From an uncultured Bacteroidales bacterium (lineage in GTDB: Bacteria; Bacteroidota; Bacteroidia; Bacteroidales; Muribaculaceae), in the NCBI GenBank assembly GCA_902792895.1, contig CADBBK010000020.1:1-46861 (forward strand): 46,861 nucleotides of DNA, read 5' to 3'. The translations under genes were made by a program, and so were the position numbers. Below, piece by piece: positions 42,501 to 46,861 of this stretch (position 1 is the first letter of the stretch; each line of letters starts with the position of its first letter). The notes below the pieces were generated by a model. That model worked only from the letters and a program-made list of their open reading frames with translations. It was not told the DNA's origin and made no database searches.

Positions 42501-44246
42501 GTTGCCGTTGCGTCCTGTGACCAAACGGCCGTCCACACCGTTGACCGTCGTCCATTGCCATGAGCAATACATGATCAACTCATCCATCTGCTGCTTGGAG
42601 GGCGTGCGCCACTCCACACCCCAGTTGACATGGGCGGCATCGTCGTCGAGGTCCAGCTCGGTCTTGCCGTCAACGGTGCCAAACTCGCTGCTGGTGCAGT
42701 ACTTTGTGTAGCTTGCGTCAAGCCACTTGTAGGTGTAGCGGGAATAGTCCTGCTTGGGCTCGGTCTCGCCCCAGGCGTAGTAGTCGCCGTATTCCTCGGG
42801 GCTGCTGGCGCCCACGTTGCACGTTGCCCACAGGGTGCCGCTGGGCAGGCCCAGGTCCACCCACTCGTGCTCCTCGACGGCTGCGGGGTGCAGGATAATC
42901 TCGATGATGGCATTGATGTCGGCGATGGTGATCTCGCCGTCACGGTTCACGTCGGCGGTGATGGTAGAAGCCGCCTCTCCCAGGATGATGGCCACGACGA
43001 CATTGATGTCGGCGATGGTGATTTCTCCATCGAGGTTCACATCACCCTTCAAGCCGGTATCAGCGTCGATCTCCACAATCTTCTCGAAGTAGGGGTACCA
43101 GCGGCTGTCGGCTTGATAGGCCACGGCCGAGCCCTGCGGCACGTGCAGCGTGCGGCCCGAGTAACCGTTATTGCTATAGAAGGTGTAATTTCCTTCTATC
43201 AACACGCTCGACGGGTCGGTGATGTGGCAATACATGTCTCTCAGGTAGCTACAGTCGAAGAACGCCCAATTATTGATGCAAGTGATCGAAGCGGGAATGG
43301 AGATGCGCGTCAGACCGAAGCACTGACTGAATGCATTAGAATCGATGCAGGTGACTGAGTTGGGGATGACGGTGTTCTTGCAACCGACAACCAGCGTATT
43401 GTTTGCCGTTTCGATGATCGCATTGCAGCCGCCTCGGGAGTCATACTTCGGGTTGCCGCTCTCTACCGTGATGCTTGCCAAGCTGTTGCAGGCAACGAAT
43501 GCGCTGCTGCCGATGCTGATGACCGATTTGGGAATCGTCACACTCGCCAGACTTCTACAGGTTTTAAACGCTTGGGTACTGATGTGGGTGACGGAATTGG
43601 GGATGGTAATTTCCGTTAAGTCATAGCAGCGATTAAAGGCATTATCCCCGATTGTGGTGACGGTGTTGGGTATCATCGTGTTCTTGCAACCAAACATCAG
43701 CGTATTGCTTGCCGTCTCGATGATCGCATTACAGCCGCCACGGGAATCATACTTTGGGTTACCGCTCTCTACCGTGATGCTCGTCAAGGCGCTGCAAGCC
43801 TCAAACGCGCGAAAGCCGATGTAGGTGACCGAGCTGGGAATCGTTAGGCTCATCAGACCATCGCAGTAAGTAAATGCTTGGCCAGCGATGTAGGTAACAG
43901 AGCTGGGGATTTTAATGCTCGTCAAGCCGCTGCAGCTGAAAAATGCTGTACCGCGTATCACCGTGACCGAATTGGGAATCGTCACTCCCGTCAGCCGGTT
44001 GCAGTAGTAAAACGCATGGGTGCCGATGGCGGTGACACAGTAGGTGGTGTCGTTGTAAGTCACGGTCTCGGGGATGGTCACATGACCAGCGTATCGGGCT
44101 GATTCGGGTGATTCTGCGACTTCAACATTGCCTTGTTCTGAGGAATGGATATAATAGATGCCGTCCACCTCGAAGTCGTAGGCGGCAGCCACGGCCGGCA
44201 ACAGCAGGGCCAGCAGGAGCAGGGTGGTTTTGATGAAGCTTCTCAT
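39594..44246 (-). CDS. Giant BspA-type LRR / dockerin / four-FISUMP surface protein
   Basis: A 1550-residue exported protein. After a signal peptide (1-21) come LRR_5 repeats (about 50-385), then a dockerin pair (395-455; GDVNLDGEITIADINVVVA, DVNRDGEITIADINAIIE). Four FISUMP domains (about 458-650, 755-948, 1062-1252, 1365-1549) each start with a form of YVDLGLPSGTLWASCNVGA. They alternate with three ASH/HYDIN-like beta-sandwiches (about 652-752, 951-1060, 1254-1362) sharing LTIINNTPE and VVPG motifs and GQFDGNVTF. The near-identity of repeated blocks points to internal duplication. A -7 box lies 40 bases upstream. The role is probably adhesion or surface display; unproven. Confidence 0.88.
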   Translation of the reverse strand: MRSFIKTTLLLLALLLPAVAAAYDFEVDGIYYIHSSEQGNVEVAESPESARYAGHVTIPETVTYNDTTYCVTAIGTHAFYYCNRLTGVTIPNSVTVIRGTAFFSCSGLTSIKIPSSVTYIAGQAFTYCDGLMSLTIPSSVTYIGFRAFEACSALTSITVESGNPKYDSRGGCNAIIETASNTLMFGCKNTMIPNTVTTIGDNAFNRCYDLTEITIPNSVTHISTQAFKTCRSLASVTIPKSVISIGSSAFVACNSLASITVESGNPKYDSRGGCNAIIETANNTLVVGCKNTVIPNSVTCIDSNAFSQCFGLTRISIPASITCINNWAFFDCSYLRDMYCHITDPSSVLIEGNYTFYSNNGYSGRTLHVPQGSAVAYQADSRWYPYFEKIVEIDADTGLKGDVNLDGEITIADINVVVAIILGEAASTITADVNRDGEITIADINAIIEIILHPAAVEEHEWVDLGLPSGTLWATCNVGASSPEEYGDYYAWGETEPKQDYSRYTYKWLDASYTKYCTSSEFGTVDGKTELDLDDDAAHVNWGVEWRTPSKQQMDELIMYCSWQWTTVNGVDGRLVTGRNGNSIFLPAAGNYEDTSLLDAGVWGHYTSRSLCIDRNYNTHPLNFNSGGALHTLDGFRCKGRPVRAVRAPEGLYLVQQSIDFGEMGIGKSCSDDLTIINNTPEKQTLTITVDEPFTLTCNGDSASSLTIVVPRRSSVQVTVNFTATAPGQFDGNVTFQSPALDGGQSVVTVHASVVTHDEYVDLGLPSGTLWASCNVGATSPEDYGDFFAWGETESKQNYTWETYKWSKGSDDSLTKYCSDGEYGTMDYMSFLEPQDDAARMNMGQQWQTPTMEQIIELRLNCTCVWTQRNGVNGYLLTGRNGNSIFLPAAGYRTGYEHLEEGEEGGYWTRELDDEWPWTARSLSISFQGLSLYSMQQRYRGLTVRAVRAPLADFYIEEQDLDLGVVPLGVTSTDVLTIVNNTPEEMSLTITADEPFLLKQGGDSVTSMDIVVPGNTSVPVIVMFNVTTNGQFDGNVTIHKTGSDEGQIAIPAHALAYAEVNLEQDYVDLGLPSGTLWASCNVGATSPEGYGGYYAWGETEPKQDYSWQTYKWCKGSEYTLTKYCTNSDYGTLDSKTELEHEDDAAFVNMGPSWRMPTQRQLEELRDVCTWKSATVNGEEGHLVIGPNGNSLFLPLPGERWGTELEDAGWAGYYWSREIKSYDDPDVAYCTNFGTVTGSARFLGYSVRAVRLSLDDIFIEQSALDLDGVLVGDASTGQLTLVNNTQEPITVTATVDAPFSLVCDEGNTSSMTIVVPGKSIAHMTVMFTAATPGQFDGNVTFQHPALDGGQLVIPVRSRAFTDELMHQDYIDLGLPSGTLWATRDVGSSSPEQYGNEFIWGHTTPLSGNNMSNRRPNEESTEEMTWNGMNGHRGMLDGLPTPGYEFGPGSDAASVNWGPEWRTPSLEQIAELIESCTCSRARVNGVIGRLVTGPNGNCIFMGIDGYYWSRTSVNNSTSVFGMHLQSFNLGWGIFWGPQGWGSRVRAVRSSQH

Positions 44247-44285
44247 TTCGGTTGTTGGGTATTTAGCGTTGTTAATTGCTCTGTC

Positions 44286-44294
44286 GCAAAGATA
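44286..44294 (-). promoter_or_regulatory. -7 box of the 1550-residue gene
   Basis: TATCTTTGC on the minus strand (exact consensus), 40 bases before the start at 44246, within the 62-bp gap to the next gene. It may drive the 727-residue gene as well. Confidence 0.5.
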
Positions 44295-44308
44295 TAATAC
44301 AGGACGGG

Positions 44309-46558
44309 TTATATTCCACAGAGAATGACGTCGATGATGAAATTGACGTCGGCGACGGTGATTTCGCCGTCATCGTTCACGTCGATGGGAACGCTATAAT
44401 AAGGGTTGCCCTGCAGGATGTGGGAGATGACGGCATTGATATCGGCGATATCTACTCTCCAGTCCCCGTTGACGTCGCCCGGGTGGATGGGGTGCACACC
44501 GTAGTTGACGATAATCGTGTGGGTGTCGCCACAGGCCTCGCATGTGCCGGTGGCATTGGCAACCCTGTAGCGCACATAGTAGTTTCCTGCCCGCATGAAG
44601 GTGTAATCGAACTCGTCCTGGCCGGGCTGTTGGAGGATGATATTTTCAAATTCGGGATCGGTTGCGATCTCCCACGCCCTGCTGGCCACTGCATCGGTCG
44701 GATAGCCTGAGAAGGCGAGCTGCAAGGGGACCGCTCCGATAATTTCCCCATGAATACCGTAGAGCACATCGTCGTTAGGCTCCACCATGGAGCGGCAGTC
44801 CACCGCCTGAGTGTAGAAATAGGCACCCTCAACTGCCCAGCCGAGGCCCCACTCCTCAAGGAAGCGGTCGCCAGTGAGCATAAAATCGGTGTCGCACAGC
44901 GGAGGCACTATCGCCATAGTCTGGTCCAGGTGGGCAAAACTCTCGACGAACCGTTGATACTGCCAGCAATGATAAGTGTCGTCCCACACCATTGAGTGGT
45001 AAGTGAGCCTGATGTCGCGGTCGAGCACCTGCCGGTCTCCGCCCACCGTGTAGTAGGGGATGGCGCCAGCATGGCCGTCGACATCTATTGTCATCAGGTC
45101 GCACGGGTCCACGCTGTTGGAGGATATGTCATTGAACTCGAGGCCGTAGTCGACATAGTTGACCACCCAGTAGTAATAGACACGGGAGCCATCGGTGATG
45201 CGGTAGCCCGTGTTGGGAATCACGTGGTTGAGCGTGGTGACATTGCCCGTGTGGGTGGTATCGGTAAGCTCCTCGATGTTGAGCTGGCCACTGCTGTAGT
45301 CAAACCGCTGCCATGTCACCGCATCATCGGTTGCGGCGGTAAAATTCATCTTCACCCCGTCGGTATTGTAAATGACAAAGATTTTATTCAGACCGGTACT
45401 CAGCTCGGGTGTCACCTCGATGGCGGGAAAATCCCCTACACCGGTAAATGTGGGCGACGGGTCAGTCACAATCTGTCCGAAAAACTGCTGCCAGCGCCAG
45501 TCGGCTTGATAGGCGTCAACCGTCCCTTCGGGCACATGCAGCGTGCGGCTTGAATAGTGCTCAGGGTCCTGATAGAACACGTCATTGCCCATTGAGATTG
45601 CCGTCGGGTCGGCAATATAGCTGTACACGTCGGCCAGCCCACTGCAGTTATAGAACGCTCCTCCACCGATATAGGTGACCGAGCCTGGGATGGCGATGCC
45701 CGTCAGGCCCTCGCAAAGGGAGAACGCGTAGCTGCCGATGAAAGTGACCGAGCCCGGGATGGTAATGTTCTTCAGGTCCGTGCAGCCCGAGAAAGCGCCA
45801 TAGCCGAGGGCCTTGACAGTATTAGGAATAACGGTGTTCTTGCATCCGGCAATCAATTTGTTGCTTGACGTCTCGATGATGGCGTTGCAGTGGTTGCGGG
45901 AGTCGTAGTTAGAATTTTCATTGTCCACAATGATGCCAGGCAGGCCTGTGCAGTAGTGAAACAGCCCCTCGCCGATATTGATGACTCTCTTGGGGATGAC
46001 GATGGTCGATGTCAGATTGGTGCAGAATGCAAAGGCATAGGTGCCGATGTGGGTGACCGAGTCCGGAATGGCGATGCTCGTCAAGCCAGTGCAGCTCATA
46101 AACGAATCGTTGCCGATGACGCGAAGTGAGCTGGGGAGAGTGATGCTTGTCAGGCCGCTGCACCCCCTGAACGCATAATCTTTAATGACTGTAACCGAGT
46201 TGCCCATGGTCACGCTCGTCAGTCCAGAGCAGTTCTCAAACGCGGAGTCGCTGATATAGGTGACCGAGTTGGGAATAACCACGCTCGTCAGCTCCGTGCA
46301 GCCCTTAAACGCCCAGTTGTCGATGCGGGTAACCATATAGGTTGCACCACGATAATTGACCGTCTCGGGGATGGTGATGTCACCACTGTAAGAATAGGCA
46401 CTGGAGCCGTCACTGTTTTTTAGATAGGTGACGGAGACGGAAATCTGGTTGCCGTTGATGGTGTAATAGATGCCGTCCACCTCAAAGTCCTGGGCAGCGG
46501 CGCTGGCTGGCAACAGCAGGGCCAGCAGCAGGAGTGTGGTCTTGATGAAGGTACTCAT
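44309..46558 (-). CDS. BspA-type LRR / dockerin surface protein
   Basis: A 749-residue protein with a signal peptide (1-22) of the same type as its downstream neighbours. LRR_5 repeats (about 55-350; FENCSGLTSVTMGNSVTVI, FRGCSGLTSITLPSSLRVI) are followed by a beta-rich region of about 310 residues without a recognised domain. It contains NTGYRITDGSRVYYYWVVNY and an Ig-like end (RAGNYYVRYRVANATGTC). A dockerin pair ends the chain (694-749; GDVNGDWRVDIADINAVIS, DVNDDGEITVADVNFIID). It lacks FISUMP domains. It is first in the tandem group of four. Confidence 0.87.
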   Translation of the reverse strand: MSTFIKTTLLLLALLLPASAAAQDFEVDGIYYTINGNQISVSVTYLKNSDGSSAYSYSGDITIPETVNYRGATYMVTRIDNWAFKGCTELTSVVIPNSVTYISDSAFENCSGLTSVTMGNSVTVIKDYAFRGCSGLTSITLPSSLRVIGNDSFMSCTGLTSIAIPDSVTHIGTYAFAFCTNLTSTIVIPKRVINIGEGLFHYCTGLPGIIVDNENSNYDSRNHCNAIIETSSNKLIAGCKNTVIPNTVKALGYGAFSGCTDLKNITIPGSVTFIGSYAFSLCEGLTGIAIPGSVTYIGGGAFYNCSGLADVYSYIADPTAISMGNDVFYQDPEHYSSRTLHVPEGTVDAYQADWRWQQFFGQIVTDPSPTFTGVGDFPAIEVTPELSTGLNKIFVIYNTDGVKMNFTAATDDAVTWQRFDYSSGQLNIEELTDTTHTGNVTTLNHVIPNTGYRITDGSRVYYYWVVNYVDYGLEFNDISSNSVDPCDLMTIDVDGHAGAIPYYTVGGDRQVLDRDIRLTYHSMVWDDTYHCWQYQRFVESFAHLDQTMAIVPPLCDTDFMLTGDRFLEEWGLGWAVEGAYFYTQAVDCRSMVEPNDDVLYGIHGEIIGAVPLQLAFSGYPTDAVASRAWEIATDPEFENIILQQPGQDEFDYTFMRAGNYYVRYRVANATGTCEACGDTHTIIVNYGVHPIHPGDVNGDWRVDIADINAVISHILQGNPYYSVPIDVNDDGEITVADVNFIIDVILCGI

Positions 46559-46593
46559 AGGTCGTCAGGAATTTAGTGTTGTTAATTGCTGTC

Positions 46594-46626
46594 GCAAAGA
46601 TATGCAGAATAATGCTGCCAAACAAG
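46594..46626 (-). promoter_or_regulatory. Promoter of the 749-residue LRR-dockerin gene
   Basis: TATCTTTGC on the minus strand (46602-46594) with CTTG at 46626-46623, 20 bases upstream, 36 bases before the start codon. Confidence 0.55.
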
Positions 46627-46769
46627 TTTTCCACTACATATTGTGCTTTTTCAGGTTTCCATGGCTGTAGCGCTTGTCCACCACTATTATTTATTAAATG
46701 CGAATTTCGCATTAGCCCCGCAGGGTTTTGGTCAGCTGCAGGGCATAAACAAGTCCCTCATACCCGGGA

Positions 46770-46817
46770 TGAACTGCACCCCAAAAGTTGGACACAAAAC
46801 TTTTGGAGTGCAGTTCA
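46770..46817. mobile_element. Abutted IS3-family-like terminal inverted repeats
   Basis: TGAACTGCACCCCAAAAGTT (46770-46789) and its inverted copy with one mismatch (46798-46817) are separated by only eight bases. The sequence resembles the ends of IS3-family (IS150-type) elements. No transposase lies between them, so this is a footprint, a minimal remnant or a hairpin derived from such an element. Confidence 0.5.
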
Positions 46818-46861
46818 AGAATGCGGATGCCATTAGTTTAATTTGCGTAATTCGTAGTTTC

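Larger units (their letters stand above)
46559..46861. other. 303-bp right-hand end of the window
   Basis: Besides the promoter it contains AATGCGAATTTCGCATT, a palindrome (46697-46713), a 26-bp exact match (46706-46731) to the 13567-13724 element, a 48-bp pair of abutted IS-like ends, and at 46832-46861 another piece resembling that element (TAATTTGCGTAATTCGTAG). No gene is seen. Confidence 0.6.

Noticed and set aside
2730-46558. A cellulosome
   Set aside because: Dockerins are present but no cohesin, scaffoldin or glycoside hydrolase was recognised in the window.

Overview
The window looks like a chromosomal segment of an uncultured gut-type Bacteroidales (Muribaculaceae/Prevotella-like). 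Three things point there. Nine-base boxes matching the Bacteroidetes -7 consensus TAnnTTTGY lie upstream of most transcription units. Many secreted proteins carry Bacteroidales hallmarks: BspA-type leucine-rich repeats, Fibrobacter-succinogenes-major-paralogous (FISUMP) domains, type I dockerins and a Por-secretion (T9SS) tail. The moxR/DUF58 cluster also has the layout usual for this phylum. Ribosome binding sites are not of the Shine-Dalgarno type, so starts were chosen from homology, overlaps and promoters. No rRNA, tRNA, CRISPR array or intact transposase was seen.

Layout. 1-690: no convincing gene. 698-3845 (-): a secreted serpin fused to a TonB C-terminal domain, then a secreted flavodoxin/cyclophilin-like/dockerin protein. 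4047-10212 (-): a six-gene envelope operon (SpoIIM-like, polytopic membrane protein, DUF4129, DUF4350, MoxR ATPase, DUF58), divergent from an RDD membrane protein (10315-11064, +) across overlapping promoters. 11325-15377 (+): a T9SS-tailed protein, a P1/S58 aminopeptidase and a class-I glutamine-amidotransferase-like C26 hydrolase with an extra C-terminal module. 15399-18976 (-): an outer-membrane protein, a lipoprotein metallophosphoesterase and a DUF2156-GNAT fusion, probably one operon. 19118-20797 (-): an AAA ATPase. 20798-22251: a repeat- and hairpin-rich island with two small paralogous genes of unknown function. 22252-26667 (+): rhodanese, Nudix hydrolase, GYF_2/CD225 protein, DUF2752, thyA, folA and lpxB, with overlapping stops and starts at two junctions. 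26822-31776 (-): two dockerin proteins, one with CHB_HEX domains and one with three SUMF1/FGE domains. 32006-35227 (-): a 1073-residue multi-cofactor oxidoreductase fusion. 35506-46558 (-): four BspA-type surface proteins in tandem, two with FISUMP domains and three with dockerins. 46559-46861: promoter, dispersed-repeat fragments and abutted IS3-like ends.

How it fits together. Housekeeping functions (dTMP/folate synthesis, lipid A synthesis) sit among envelope-quality genes and a large set of exported modular proteins that probably meet host proteins, proteases or glycans. Six proteins carry dockerin pairs, but no cohesin partner was recognised.

The least explained material is non-coding. 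There is a 132-bp repeat family with interchangeable right ends, several intergenic arrays with a strict 7-bp period, a 158-bp hairpin element with 22-bp terminal inverted repeats, and the small-gene pair in its hairpin-dense neighbourhood.
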